A DNA stretch of 64,000 nucleotides from an uncultured Nesterenkonia sp. (GCA_946222885.1 CAMIAK010000001.1:62001-126000); one strand, 5' to 3'; positions 23,992 through 35,662 are shown, counted from the stretch's first letter. Program-made: numbers and translations. The notes: generated from the sequence alone by a model not told the origin.

Positions 23992-25011
23992 ATGACAGAA
24001 CGCCCGACGCCGGAGCACCCCTCGACGTGCCCGCGGCCCCAGCTCCGCCCCTTGGACGAGCAGCACCTGCGACGCCGGCTGGTGGAGCAGGGTCCCTTCG
24101 CGCGGCTGGAGCGCGTGGAGAGCATCGCCTCCACCAACGCCTTCCTGGTCCAGGAGCTCGCCCGCTCCGGTGCTGCGGCTTCCGGCGGTGGGGAGCCCGA
24201 TGCCGGCTGGCCGCACCTCTCCGTGCTGACCGCCGAGGAGCAGACCGGGGGGTCCGGCAGGCTCGGCCGGTCCTGGTCGTCCCCGAAGCATGCCTCGCTC
24301 TCCACCTCCGTGGTGCTGCGGCCCGCGCTCCCGCCCCAGGAGCTGAGCTGGATCTCCCTGCTGGCCGGCGTCGCGCTGACCGAGGTGCTGCGCGAGGGCC
24401 ACGGCATCCCGGCCAGACTGAAGTGGCCCAACGACGTCCACGTGGAAGGTCGCAAGATCAGCGGCATCCTCTCCGTGCTGGCCGGGGGAGGGCCGGCCGC
24501 CGGCGGAGCGCTCGTCCTGGGCTGCGGCATCAATGTGCTGCTCACCGAGGACCAGCTCCCGACGCCGGCCTCCACCTCTCTGCTGCTGGAGCTGCGGCGG
24601 CTCGCCGGGGAGGATGGGCTCGCAGGGAACGGGGGACATCCTCGGGTGGGAGATGATCGCCCTGAGGTTTCCGCCGGGGCGGAACAGTCTGGGGCGGATC
24701 TCCGCACCGGTCTGCTCGCCTCCTTCCTGGGGCGCTTCGCCGGGATCCTCGCCGTCGCGGAGGAGAAGGGCTCGGTGGACCCGCTGCGCCCCAGGATCAC
24801 CGCCGTCATGGACACCATCGGTCAGCAGGTCCGTGTGGAGCTGCCGGACGGGACCGCCAGGAGCGGGGCCGCCGTCGGGCTGGACCGGGACGGTGCGCTG
24901 ATCGTCGAGGTGACGCACCGGCGCGCCGCCGCCGATCAGCCCTGGGAGGAGCACCCGGAGGGGAGGCGCTCCTTCTCCGCGGGCGATGTCGTCCACCTGC
25001 GTCGCCGGTAG
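23992..25011 (+). CDS. birA: biotin-[acetyl-CoA-carboxylase] ligase, class I (no HTH)
   Basis: Attaches biotin to BCCP domains, such as the two encoded in this window. It has STNAFL, the biotinyl-AMP loop GGSGRLGRSWSSP (GRGRRGR equivalent), KWPNDVHVEGRKISGIL and a C-terminal SH3-like domain. There is no N-terminal winged-helix domain, so it is not a repressor of the BirA type. Residues about 205-235 form a Gly/Asp-rich loop not normal in the family; an imperfect palindrome at 24631-24675 encodes part of it. The 339-residue length is above the usual 260-290. Confidence 0.92.
   Translation: MTERPTPEHPSTCPRPQLRPLDEQHLRRRLVEQGPFARLERVESIASTNAFLVQELARSGAAASGGGEPDAGWPHLSVLTAEEQTGGSGRLGRSWSSPKHASLSTSVVLRPALPPQELSWISLLAGVALTEVLREGHGIPARLKWPNDVHVEGRKISGILSVLAGGGPAAGGALVLGCGINVLLTEDQLPTPASTSLLLELRRLAGEDGLAGNGGHPRVGDDRPEVSAGAEQSGADLRTGLLASFLGRFAGILAVAEEKGSVDPLRPRITAVMDTIGQQVRVELPDGTARSGAAVGLDRDGALIVEVTHRRAAADQPWEEHPEGRRSFSAGDVVHLRRR
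24631..24675. repeat. imperfect palindrome inside birA
   Basis: GGGGGACATCCTCGGG (24631-24646) pairs imperfectly with CCCTGAGGTTTCCGCC (24660-24675) around a 13-base loop. It lies in a loop of BirA that is expanded relative to the family. Possibly a decayed, in-frame member of the palindromic element group. Confidence 0.4.
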
Positions 25012-25083
25012 ACTGACAGCCCTGAGGGGACAGACCATCGATGACATAGGGACATCCCAGACGTGAGGAGAGTGCTCGAGGCC

Positions 25084-25671
25084 ATGAAGCTGAAGCTGGC
25101 CGCCGGCGAACAGGTCATCGTTCGCACGCGCTCCCACCACCGGATCCTCATCCCGGCGCTGGTCAACTTCCTGGTGACCCTGGCGGTGATGAGCTTCCTG
25201 CTGGGCTACATCTCCCGCGGCTCGCAGCCCGAATGGGTCCACCACTACAGCTACATCGGAGTCTTCCTGGTCTGGGCCGGCGGCCTGCTGTCCTTGGTCT
25301 TCGGCTCGCTGCGGCCCCTGCTGGCCTGGGCGAACCGCCTCACCTATCTGACGAATCTGCGCCTGGTGCAGAAGAACTTCCTGGGTGCCCCGCAGCCGCT
25401 GGTGATCCCGCTGGGCCTGGTCACCGAGGTGCAGATGCGCCAGTTGCGGGTCCAGGGCATGGCCGGCGCCGGGGACCTGCTGCTCACCCACGGGGCCTAC
25501 GGCCAGCAGCAGCGCACCCGGCTGAAGGACATGCCCGACGTCGAGCACCTCCACACCGTGGTGGCGGAGGAGCTCGGCGAGTACCGCCGCTCGGCCGCCG
25601 CCCAGCAGGCGGCGATGCAGGGCGAGGGCAGCAGGCCGTACGAGTACGACCATGGTGCCCACTATGCCTGA
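25084..25671 (+). CDS. PH-domain-containing membrane protein
   Basis: 195 residues. Two hydrophobic segments at about 22-42 (ILIPALVNFLVTLAVMSFLLG) and 55-78 are followed by a bacterial PH-like region with LTNLRLVQKNFLGAPQPLVIPLGLVTEVQMRQ and a polar tail. Similar small proteins are common in Micrococcales next to an adenylate cyclase gene. A -10-like TAGACT at 25009-25014 gives a leader of about 65 bases. ATG 25084 is preferred over GTG 25063 because GAGGAGAG precedes it. Confidence 0.8.
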   Translation: MKLKLAAGEQVIVRTRSHHRILIPALVNFLVTLAVMSFLLGYISRGSQPEWVHHYSYIGVFLVWAGGLLSLVFGSLRPLLAWANRLTYLTNLRLVQKNFLGAPQPLVIPLGLVTEVQMRQLRVQGMAGAGDLLLTHGAYGQQQRTRLKDMPDVEHLHTVVAEELGEYRRSAAAQQAAMQGEGSRPYEYDHGAHYA

Positions 25672-27175
25672 GGAGATCAGGCAGGAGGCAGCAGAGCAGC
25701 AGGGACAGGATCCTCACGCCGGCCCGGCGCCGGAGGAGGCGCAGCAGTCGGGGGAGCCTCAGCAGGCTGAGGCCCCCCACCAGCCCGACGAGGGCCTCCA
25801 GGCCTGGGAGCTGGCCCGCCGCCGCGGCTTCGGCGGGATGACCGACGCCGTCCACTACGCCGAGGACGGCCTGGACGGGCCGGCCGCCTACAGCGCCGAG
25901 GAGCTGGAGGCGGCCCGTTCCGACTGGTCCGACTTCCGCTCCGCGCGGCTCAGCGGCACCATGCCCACCCTGGCCACCGGGGAGATCGTCCTGCCTCCCT
26001 CCCAGGAGCCCGCCGAGGACCGCCGTGTCCCGGCCCGGGGCTTCGCCGGTGAGGAGGGTGTGCCGCAGGCGCCGGATGAGATGGAGCGGGCGCCCGTCAC
26101 AGCGTCGATCCCCGCCCCGACCTCTCGGCAGCGCGAATGGCACCGCAACATCCGGGATCTGGAGCACCGTCTGCTGGGCGCCGAGCGCACCCTGACCTAC
26201 CGGGAGATGGCCAGGGAGATGGGTGTCTCCACCCATTCGGCCCGCAAGCTCTGGCGCGCCCTGGGCTTCCCCAACCTGGACGACGACGTGAAGGCCTTCA
26301 CCCAGGCCGACGCCGAGGCCCTGGCGACGATGGTCGGGCTGGTCCGTGAGGGGTATCTGAACGAGGAGACCGCGATCTCCCTGACCCGCTCGGTGGGGCA
26401 GATGACCGACCGCATGGTGGTCTGGCAGATCGAGGCGCTGGTGGAGGACAAGATCACCAACCAGCAGCTCTCCGACGCCGTCGCCCGCTCCCAGGTGGTG
26501 GAGACGCTGCCGGAGCTGATCGACCCCATCCAGCGGCTGATGGGCTACGCCTGGCGGCGTCAGCTCTCGGCGGCGCTGCAGCGGCTGACCGTGCGCGTGG
26601 AGTCGGGCCTGGCCGCCAGCTCCCGGGGACGCACCGGGGACGAATATGACAGCCCGCTGCCGCTGGCGCGCGCCGTCGGCTTCGCAGACCTGGTCTCCTA
26701 CACCTCACTGTCCCGCCAGATGAGCGAGCGGACGTTGGCGCAGATGGTCCAGCGGTTCGAGTCCAAATGTGCGGAGATCATCTCCATCGGCGGCGGCCGG
26801 CTGGTCAAGACGGTGGGGGATGAGGTCCTCTACAACGCTGAGACCCCGGAGGCCGGCGCGGAGATCGCCTTGGCGCTGGCCGAGACCATCGCCGCCGACG
26901 AGGTCCTGCCCCAGGCGCGGGTCTCCGTGGTGTGGGGCCGCGTGCTCTCCCGCATGGGCGACATCTACGGGCCCACGGTCAACCTGGCGGCCCGGCTGAC
27001 TGCGCTCGCGGACCCCGGCACCATCCTGGTGGACTCGGTCACCGCCTCCGCCCTGGAGCGTCATGACGACTACCTCCTGGTGCCCCAGCCCCCGCGCATC
27101 GTCCGCGGCTTCGGCGAGGTCCAGCCCAACATGCTGCTGCGCGCCTCGGGCACCGGAATCGTCCTCGACTCCTGA
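25652..27175 (+). CDS. class III adenylate/guanylate cyclase with N-terminal regulatory region
   Basis: Makes cyclic nucleotide from NTP. The N-terminal 150 residues are acidic and low complexity; about 165-320 form a helical regulatory domain starting with an HTH-like LTYREMAREMGVSTHSARKLWRA, comparable to the autoinhibitory domain of mycobacterial Rv1264. The catalytic domain has metal Asp in GFADLVSYTS (about 345), LVKTVGDEVLY (about 383-393, with the adenine-specifying Lys and second metal Asp) and GPTVNLAARL (about 439-449, transition-state Asn and Arg). All key residues seem present, so it should be active. ATG 25664 is an alternative start. It overlaps the PH-protein gene. Confidence 0.9.
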   Translation: MVPTMPEEIRQEAAEQQGQDPHAGPAPEEAQQSGEPQQAEAPHQPDEGLQAWELARRRGFGGMTDAVHYAEDGLDGPAAYSAEELEAARSDWSDFRSARLSGTMPTLATGEIVLPPSQEPAEDRRVPARGFAGEEGVPQAPDEMERAPVTASIPAPTSRQREWHRNIRDLEHRLLGAERTLTYREMAREMGVSTHSARKLWRALGFPNLDDDVKAFTQADAEALATMVGLVREGYLNEETAISLTRSVGQMTDRMVVWQIEALVEDKITNQQLSDAVARSQVVETLPELIDPIQRLMGYAWRRQLSAALQRLTVRVESGLAASSRGRTGDEYDSPLPLARAVGFADLVSYTSLSRQMSERTLAQMVQRFESKCAEIISIGGGRLVKTVGDEVLYNAETPEAGAEIALALAETIAADEVLPQARVSVVWGRVLSRMGDIYGPTVNLAARLTALADPGTILVDSVTASALERHDDYLLVPQPPRIVRGFGEVQPNMLLRASGTGIVLDS

Positions 27176-27237
27176 CTTGCGGTGATCCCGGAGACTTTCC
27201 GATGCGCAGCGTGATCATTTCGTGACAAGATAGCCGG

Positions 27238-27993
<756 letters not shown>

Positions 27994-28067
27994 GACGCCG
28001 TGGCGGCCCGGGGCAGAGTCCTCGGTAGGATGGTGGGGATACCCGAACCCCTATCCGAGGGAGATGC

Positions 28068-28379
28068 ATGTCTGACATCTCGCGCGCCGACGTCGAGCAT
28101 CTGGCGAAGCTTGCGCACATCAGCATGACGGAGCAGGAGCTGGAGAAGATGGCCGGCGAGCTGGCCGTCATCGTCGACTCCGTGAAGACGGTCGCCGATG
28201 CGGTGAACACCGCGGCCGGCTCCGGCGACGTCCCGGCCACGTCCCATCCGCTGCCCCTGACCAATGTGTTCCGCGAGGACGAGGTCGGCGAGGTCTTCAC
28301 CGCCGAGCAGTCGCTGAGCAACGCCCCCGACGCCGAGGACGGCCGCTTCAAGGTCCCGGCCATCCTGGATGAGGAGTGA
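28068..28379 (+). CDS. gatC: aspartyl/glutamyl-tRNA amidotransferase subunit C
   Basis: Small (103 residues) structural subunit of the GatCAB complex that converts Glu-tRNA(Gln) and Asp-tRNA(Asn) to the amidated forms. It starts ISRADVEHLAKLAHISMTEQELEKM and contains LTNVFREDEV, both typical. A TAGGAT -10 box at 28026-28031 is followed by a leader of about 35 bases with GAGGGAG as RBS. It heads a gatC-gatA-gatB operon. Confidence 0.95.
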   Translation: MSDISRADVEHLAKLAHISMTEQELEKMAGELAVIVDSVKTVADAVNTAAGSGDVPATSHPLPLTNVFREDEVGEVFTAEQSLSNAPDAEDGRFKVPAILDEE

Positions 28380-28382
28380 GAG

Positions 28383-29933
<1,551 letters not shown>

Positions 29934-29935
29934 GG

Positions 29936-31453
29936 ATGACTGACACTCTGACCGAACCGGCGCCGCTGTCCTACGAGGAGGCCCTGGAGCGCTTCGACCC
30001 GGTCCTCGGCTTCGAGGTTCACGTGGAGCTCAACACGAAGACCAAGATGTTCTCCTCGGCGCCGAACGCCTTCGGCGACGAGCCGAACACCAACGTCAAC
30101 CCGGTCTGCCTGGGCCTGCCCGGCACGCTGCCGGTGGTCAACGGCAAGGCCGTGGAGTCGGCGATCCGGCTGGGCCTGGCGCTGAACTGCCAGATCGCCG
30201 AGCACTGCCGCTTCGCCCGCAAGCAGTACTTCTACCCGGACACCCCGAAGAACTGGCAGACCTCCCAGTACGACGAGCCCATCGCCTTCGACGGCTACCT
30301 GGACGTGGAGCTCGACGACGGCGAGATCTTCCGCGTGGAGATCGAGCGCGCCCATATGGAGGAGGACGCCGGCAAGCTGACCCACGCCGGGACCTCCGGG
30401 CGCATCCAGGGCGCGGACTACTCCCTGGTCGACTACAACCGTTCCGGCGTGCCGCTGATCGAGATCGTCACCAAGCCGATTGTGGGAGCCGGGGAGCGCG
30501 CCCCGGAGATCGCCCGGGCCTATGTCTCGGCGATCCGGGACATCGTCAAGGCCCTGGACATCTCGGCGGCGAAGATGGAGCACGGAAACGTCCGGTGCGA
30601 CGCCAACGTCTCCCTGATGCCCAAGGGCAGCACCGAGTTCGGCACGCGTTCGGAGACCAAGAACGTGAACTCCATGCGTGCGGTCGAGCATGCGGTGACC
30701 TATGAGATCCGCCGCCACGCCGGTGTGTTGGCCGCCGGCGGGAGCATCGTCCAGGAGACCCGCCACTGGCAGGAGACCTCCCGGACCACCTCCTCCGGCC
30801 GTCCGAAGTCCGACGCCGATGATTACCGGTACTTCCCGGAGCCGGACCTGGTGCCGGTGGTCACCACGCCCGAATGGGTCGAGCAGCTGCGGGCCGAGCT
30901 CCCGGAACCGCCGGCCGAGCGCCGTCGCCGTCTCCGTGAGGCCTGGGGCTACTCGGATGCGGAGTTCCGCGACGTGGTCGCCGCGAACCTGCTCGATGAG
31001 ATCGAGGAGACCGTGGAGAAGGGCGCCTCGCCCGCCGTCGCCCGCAAATGGTGGATGGGTGAGATCTCCCGCCTGGCCAACGCCCGGGACCTGGAGCCGG
31101 CCGCGCTGGGCGTGGAGCCGGCGACGATCCTGGAGCTGAACGGTCTCATCGAGGCCGGCCGGATCAATGACAAGATCGCCCGCCAGGTCCTCGAGCTCCA
31201 TGTGGAGGGCGAGGGTGCCCCGGAGGCGATCGTGGAGGCCCGCGGCCTGGAGGTCGTCTCCGACGACGGCGCGCTGACCGCCGCCGTCGAGAAGGCCATG
31301 GAGGAGAACCCGGATGTGGTCGAGAAGGTCAAGGACGGCAAGCTCAAGGCCATCGGCGCCCTCATCGGCCCAGTGATGAAGGAGACCCGCGGCCAGGCCG
31401 ACGCCGGCAAGGTCCGCGAGATCGTCCTGCAGAAGCTGGGCGTCGAGGGCTGA
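29936..31453 (+). CDS. gatB: aspartyl/glutamyl-tRNA amidotransferase subunit B
   Basis: Kinase/tRNA-binding subunit that activates the mischarged tRNA. It has FEVHVELNTKTKMFS, CLGLPGTLPVVN, RKQYFYPDTPKNWQTSQYDEPIA, the HMEEDAGKL-type strand (AHMEEDAGKLTH), ADYSLVDYNRSGVPLIEIV and YRYFPEPDL. The C-terminal YqeY-like tail is complete. 505 residues. Confidence 0.97.
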   Translation: MTDTLTEPAPLSYEEALERFDPVLGFEVHVELNTKTKMFSSAPNAFGDEPNTNVNPVCLGLPGTLPVVNGKAVESAIRLGLALNCQIAEHCRFARKQYFYPDTPKNWQTSQYDEPIAFDGYLDVELDDGEIFRVEIERAHMEEDAGKLTHAGTSGRIQGADYSLVDYNRSGVPLIEIVTKPIVGAGERAPEIARAYVSAIRDIVKALDISAAKMEHGNVRCDANVSLMPKGSTEFGTRSETKNVNSMRAVEHAVTYEIRRHAGVLAAGGSIVQETRHWQETSRTTSSGRPKSDADDYRYFPEPDLVPVVTTPEWVEQLRAELPEPPAERRRRLREAWGYSDAEFRDVVAANLLDEIEETVEKGASPAVARKWWMGEISRLANARDLEPAALGVEPATILELNGLIEAGRINDKIARQVLELHVEGEGAPEAIVEARGLEVVSDDGALTAAVEKAMEENPDVVEKVKDGKLKAIGALIGPVMKETRGQADAGKVREIVLQKLGVEG

Positions 31454-31474
31454 CCCTCTAACCTCAGACCTCCT

Positions 31475-31544
31475 GATTCGAGCGGGGTTTCTGCCCTTAT
31501 GACGCCGGAAATCGGCTGAAAAGGGCAGAAACCCCGCTCGAATC
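31475..31544. repeat. 70-bp palindromic element with perfect 24-bp arms
   Basis: Starts GATTCGAGCGGGG and ends CCCCGCTCGAATC; the outer 24 bases on each side are perfectly complementary. It shares the string GGTTTCTG-nnn-TTATGA with the copy at 17157 but has different nnn (CCC instead of GCG) with a matching change on the other arm. It lies after gatB and may act as a terminator, but no T-run follows. Confidence 0.93.
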
Positions 31545-31570
31545 GTCTCTGGGGTTCTACAGTGGCGGGC

Positions 31571-32368
31571 ATGGCTTATGTGAAGAACGTCGTGTCCGGT
31601 GTCCGGGGTGCCGCCCAGGCGGAGGCGGCCGGGCTGCGCTGGCTGGCCGAGCCCGCTGAACGGGGCGATCCCCAGGAGCAGGAACGCGGGGCACGGGTCG
31701 TCCAGGTGCTCTCCGTGGAGGAGGGGCGGCTGGAGCTCGAGCAGCTCGGCGGCGACTCGCCCACCGAGGAGGCCGCCCGGGCCTTCGGCACCGCTCTGGC
31801 CCGGACCCACCGCTCGCTGCCGGAGGGGACGCTCTTCGGCGAGCTGCCGCCGGAGCATCCCGAGGGCGTGCCGCCGCTCTTCGGCCCGGCCGAGCAGCTG
31901 CTGGAGATGGGCTCCGGGACCCACGGCTCCTGGGGCGCCTTCCACGCCCAGGAACGCCTGGATCCGCTGCTGGAGCGGCTGACGGCGTCGCCGGCTGAGC
32001 GGGAGCTGCTCCAGCAGGCCCGCGCCCGCATCGCCTCCGGGGAGCTCGACGACGGCGAATCCCCCTCCCGCATCCACGGCGACCTGTGGAGCGGCAATGT
32101 GCTGTGGACCGAGTCCGGGGCGGTGCTCATCGACCCGTCCGCCCACGCCGGGCACCGGGAGGCGGATCTGGCGATGCTGGACCTCTTCGGCCTGCCGCAT
32201 CTGGACGAGGTCCTGGACGCCTATGACGAGGCGGCCCCGCTGAGGCCCGGCTGGGCGGAGCGTACGCCGATGCACCAGCTCTTCCCGCTGCTGGCCCACT
32301 GGGTGCTCTTCGGCGGCGCCTATGAGAGCCCCACCCTGGGAGCGGCGGAGACGGTCCTCTCCCTCTGA
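31571..32368 (+). CDS. fructosamine kinase family protein
   Basis: A 265-residue kinase of the aminoglycoside-phosphotransferase-like fructosamine-3-kinase family, which phosphorylates ketoamines and so reverses protein glycation. The Brenner-like motif RIHGDLWSGNVLW and the metal-binding VLIDPSAHAGHREADLAML are clear. ATG 31571 follows TACAGT (31558-31563) by 7 bases, suggesting a leaderless mRNA; GTG 31562 would lie inside that -10 box. Length is a little short for the family. Confidence 0.9.
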   Translation: MAYVKNVVSGVRGAAQAEAAGLRWLAEPAERGDPQEQERGARVVQVLSVEEGRLELEQLGGDSPTEEAARAFGTALARTHRSLPEGTLFGELPPEHPEGVPPLFGPAEQLLEMGSGTHGSWGAFHAQERLDPLLERLTASPAERELLQQARARIASGELDDGESPSRIHGDLWSGNVLWTESGAVLIDPSAHAGHREADLAMLDLFGLPHLDEVLDAYDEAAPLRPGWAERTPMHQLFPLLAHWVLFGGAYESPTLGAAETVLSL

Positions 32369-32423
32369 GCCTCCTGGGCTTCTCCGCCTGTCCATGTCCC
32401 CGTGCCGGACTAGACTTGGGGGA

Positions 32424-34763
32424 GTGACTGAGAGTGCTGAGATGACGACGCCGGAGGATGCCGCCCCCGCCGGGGGCACTCCCTCGCATGCGCTGCGCGA
32501 GGAGTACGAGCAGCTGGTGGAGGAGGTCCGGAAGCACCGGATCGCCTATTACCAGGAGGACTCCCCGCTGATCTCCGACGCCGAGTTCGACGAGCTCTGG
32601 CGCCGGCTGGAGGAGATCGAGGCCGCGCATCCCGAGATCATCACCGGGGACTCCCCCACCCAGGAGGTCGGGGGAGAGGTCTCCGAGGCCTTCGCACCGG
32701 TCCAGCACATCCAGCGGATGTACTCCCTGGAGGACGTCTTCTCCCGGGAGGAGCTGCGCGCCTGGTACGACCGCGCCGTCGCCTCCCTGGAGCAGCTGCG
32801 GCCGGGCACCACGCCCAAGTGGCTGCTCGAGGTGAAGATCGACGGGCTGGCCATCAACCTGCTCTACCGGGACGGGAAGCTGGTCCGTGCGGCCACCCGT
32901 GGGGACGGCACCACCGGCGAGGACGTCACCCACAATGTGCTCACCATCGGGGAGATCCCCAACCAGCTCGCCGGGGAGGGACACCCGGCGGAGCTGGAGG
33001 TCCGCGGGGAGATCTTCATCCCCACCGCCGAGTTCCATGCCCTCAACGAGCGCCTTCGGGAGGCCGGACAGAAGGAGTTCGCCAACCCCCGCAACGCCGC
33101 GGCCGGCTCGCTGCGCCAGAAGGACGCAGCCAAGACCGCCGAGCGCCCGCTGGCCATGTTCGTCCACGGCGTGGGCTCCCGCGAGGGTGTGACGCTGACC
33201 TCCCAGCATGAGACCTATGACCAGCTGGCCGCCTGGGGCCTGCCGGTCAGCCCCTACACCGAGATCCTCAGCGGCTATGCGGAGATCGAGGCCTATCTGG
33301 ACCGCTTCCAGGCCGAGCGTCACGGGTTGGTCCATGAGATCGACGGCGTGGTGATCAAGGTCGACGACTTCGACCTCCAGCGCGCGCTCGGGCACACCTC
33401 CCGGGTGCCCCGCTGGGCCGCCGCCTATAAGTACCCGCCGGAGGAGAAGTCCACCGAGCTGCTGGACATCAAGGTCCAGGTCGGCCGCACCGGGCGTGTG
33501 ACGCCCTTCGCGGTGCTGGAGCCGGTGCTCGTGGCGGGCTCCACCGTGGAGAAGGCCACGCTGCACAACCAGGACGTGGTCAAGCTCAAGGACCTCAAGA
33601 TCGGTGACCGGGTCATGGTCCGCAAGGCCGGGGACGTCATCCCGGAGGTGCTGGGCCCCGTCCTGCCAGAACGCGAGAAGCGGGAGAAGGAGCCCGGGCG
33701 TCTCAGGGAGTTCGTCTTCCCGGCGCACTGCCCGGCCTGCGGCTCCGAGCTCGCCCCGGCCAAGGAGGGCGACGTCGACTACCGCTGCCCCAACGCCGAG
33801 ACCTGTCCCGCCCAGCTGGCCGAGCGGGTCATCCATGTGGGATCCCGCGGAGCACTGGACATCGAGGCCCTCGGGGAGGAGGCCGGCCTGGCGCTGACCA
33901 ACCCGGACCCGGATGAGGTGCGCCCGCCCAAGGAGCTCATCCACCAGGAGAAGACCGCCGCCTCCGGGGCCCAGGTCGCCTGGGATGAGGAGGGGCAGCC
34001 GCTGCCCCAGACCCCGGTGCTGCGCAATGAGGCCGACCTCTTCATCCTCACCCCGGAGGACCTCAAGGGCGTCTACCGCTGGCGCGAGGTCCTGGAGCGG
34101 AACCCGGAGAGCGGCAAGCATGAGGGCACCGGGCTCTACGCGCCGGTCCTCTACTTCTGGACCAAGCCGCAGTACGCCAAGGGCGAGCTGAAGGAGCCCT
34201 CCAAGCCGCGGGAGAACACGGTCAAGCTCTTCACCGAGCTGGAGAAGGCCAAGGAGCAGCCGCTGTGGCGGGTGCTCGTCGCGCTCTCCATCCGGCATGT
34301 GGGCCCCACCGCCTCGCGCGCCCTGGCCCAGGCCTACGGCTCCATGGAGCGGATCCGGAATGCGGACGAGGAGGAGCTTGCCGGCATCGACGGGGTGGGC
34401 CCCACCATCGCCTCCGCGGTCCGCGAATGGTTCTCCACCGACTGGCACTGCCGGATCGTGGACGCCTGGGCCGCGGCCGGGGTCCGGATGGAGGACGAGC
34501 AGGACGAATCGCTGCCCCGCACCCTCGAAGGCCTCACCGTGGTGGTCACCGGCAGCCTGGAGGGCTTCTCCCGGGACGAGTCCAAGGAAGCGATCATCTC
34601 CCGGGGAGGCCGCGCCTCCGGCTCTGTCTCCAAGAAGACCGACTACGTGGTCGCCGGGGAGAACGCCGGCTCCAAGCTCACCAAGGCCGAATCCCTCGGC
34701 CTGACCATCCTGGACGAGGACGGGTTCAGACGCCTGTTGGAGAATGGGCCGGAGACCGACTGA
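32424..34763 (+). CDS. ligA: NAD-dependent DNA ligase
   Basis: Joins nicks in replication and repair using NAD. Domains in order: Ia (about 20-85, YYQEDSPLISDAEFDEL), adenylation (EVKIDG with nucleophile K138), OB fold (RTGRVTPFAVLEPV), the four-Cys zinc finger (CPACGSEL ... CPNAETCPAQL), HhH repeats and a C-terminal BRCT domain (LTVVVTGSLEGFSRDE). 779 residues; an insert between zinc finger and HhH (about 490-600) is typical for actinobacterial LigA. GTG 32424 follows TAGACT (32411-32416) by 7 bases, so I take it over ATG 32442. Confidence 0.97.
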   Translation: MTESAEMTTPEDAAPAGGTPSHALREEYEQLVEEVRKHRIAYYQEDSPLISDAEFDELWRRLEEIEAAHPEIITGDSPTQEVGGEVSEAFAPVQHIQRMYSLEDVFSREELRAWYDRAVASLEQLRPGTTPKWLLEVKIDGLAINLLYRDGKLVRAATRGDGTTGEDVTHNVLTIGEIPNQLAGEGHPAELEVRGEIFIPTAEFHALNERLREAGQKEFANPRNAAAGSLRQKDAAKTAERPLAMFVHGVGSREGVTLTSQHETYDQLAAWGLPVSPYTEILSGYAEIEAYLDRFQAERHGLVHEIDGVVIKVDDFDLQRALGHTSRVPRWAAAYKYPPEEKSTELLDIKVQVGRTGRVTPFAVLEPVLVAGSTVEKATLHNQDVVKLKDLKIGDRVMVRKAGDVIPEVLGPVLPEREKREKEPGRLREFVFPAHCPACGSELAPAKEGDVDYRCPNAETCPAQLAERVIHVGSRGALDIEALGEEAGLALTNPDPDEVRPPKELIHQEKTAASGAQVAWDEEGQPLPQTPVLRNEADLFILTPEDLKGVYRWREVLERNPESGKHEGTGLYAPVLYFWTKPQYAKGELKEPSKPRENTVKLFTELEKAKEQPLWRVLVALSIRHVGPTASRALAQAYGSMERIRNADEEELAGIDGVGPTIASAVREWFSTDWHCRIVDAWAAAGVRMEDEQDESLPRTLEGLTVVVTGSLEGFSRDESKEAIISRGGRASGSVSKKTDYVVAGENAGSKLTKAESLGLTILDEDGFRRLLENGPETD

Positions 34764-34800
34764 CCGAGTGCAGAACGACGACGCCGACAGAACGGAAGCA

Positions 34801-35649
34801 ATGACCAGCTACGAGGAACTTCTCGACATCGCCCGCGAAGCCGCTGCCGCCGGGGCCGCCGTCCTGGCCGAGCGCTCCCAGGTGGCTCCCGCCGGCGTGG
34901 CCCTGGGCCAGGAGCAGGCCGGGCTGCAGACCAAGACCTCCGAGTCCGACCTGGTCACCGAGTTCGACCGCCGGGCCGAGAGGGCGGTCCGCGAGGTCAT
35001 CGCCCGCCGCCGTCCCGACGACGCCGCCTCCGGCGAGGAGTACGGCACGACGACGGCCGAGCGGCCCTCCGGCTACCGCTGGTCCATCGACCCGCTGGAC
35101 GGCACCACGAACTTCGTCCGCGGCATCCTCTACTACGGGACCTCCGTGGCCGTGCAGAGCCCCGAGGGCCATTGGGTGGCCGGCGTCGTGGACGCCCCTG
35201 CCGTCGGCCGGCACTGGTGGGCGACCCGCGGCGGCGGCGCCTGGACCACCGGCGTCAGCGCATCAGGCACCTCGGAGCCGGTGCGGCTGACCGGCCCCAC
35301 GGGCTCCAAGGCTGCGGGGATCCTGGCCACCGGCTTCGGCTATGACCCGGAGCGCCGGGAGGAGCAGACCAAGGCTGTGACCGCCATGCTTCCGCTGTTC
35401 GGCAATCTGCGCCGGCTCGGCGCGGCGGCCCTGGACATCTGCATGGTCGCCGACGGCACCCTGGACGCCTTCGCCGAGTACGGGCTGTGGGAGCATGACT
35501 GGGCCGCGGGCGCGCTCATCGCCGAGGAGGCCGGAGTGCCGGTGCGCCGCCCGGCCTCGCCGAACTCCGCGGAGGCCCCGGACTGGTGCCTGGCCGGGGA
35601 GATCGGCATCCCGCACAGCGAGCTCCGCCCGCTGCCCACCGGCCTGTGA
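34801..35649 (+). CDS. inositol monophosphatase family protein
   Basis: Mg-dependent sugar-phosphate phosphatase of 282 residues. Metal-binding motifs are SGEEYG, WSIDPLDGTTNFVRG and WEHDWAAGALIAEEAG, with a normal spacing. The substrate could be myo-inositol-1-phosphate, histidinol-phosphate or a related monoester. ATG 34801 has GGAAG upstream, 37 bases after ligA. It is followed by a low-molecular-weight phosphatase gene, so the three may be one transcript. Confidence 0.92.
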   Translation: MTSYEELLDIAREAAAAGAAVLAERSQVAPAGVALGQEQAGLQTKTSESDLVTEFDRRAERAVREVIARRRPDDAASGEEYGTTTAERPSGYRWSIDPLDGTTNFVRGILYYGTSVAVQSPEGHWVAGVVDAPAVGRHWWATRGGGAWTTGVSASGTSEPVRLTGPTGSKAAGILATGFGYDPERREEQTKAVTAMLPLFGNLRRLGAAALDICMVADGTLDAFAEYGLWEHDWAAGALIAEEAGVPVRRPASPNSAEAPDWCLAGEIGIPHSELRPLPTGL

Positions 35650-35662
35650 TGGGATGGGGAGC

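Noticed and set aside
23218..25662. Open frame of about 814 codons on the minus strand across SDR, birA and the PH-protein gene
   Set aside because: It crosses three well-supported plus-strand genes and the palindrome between them, has atypical composition and no family features.
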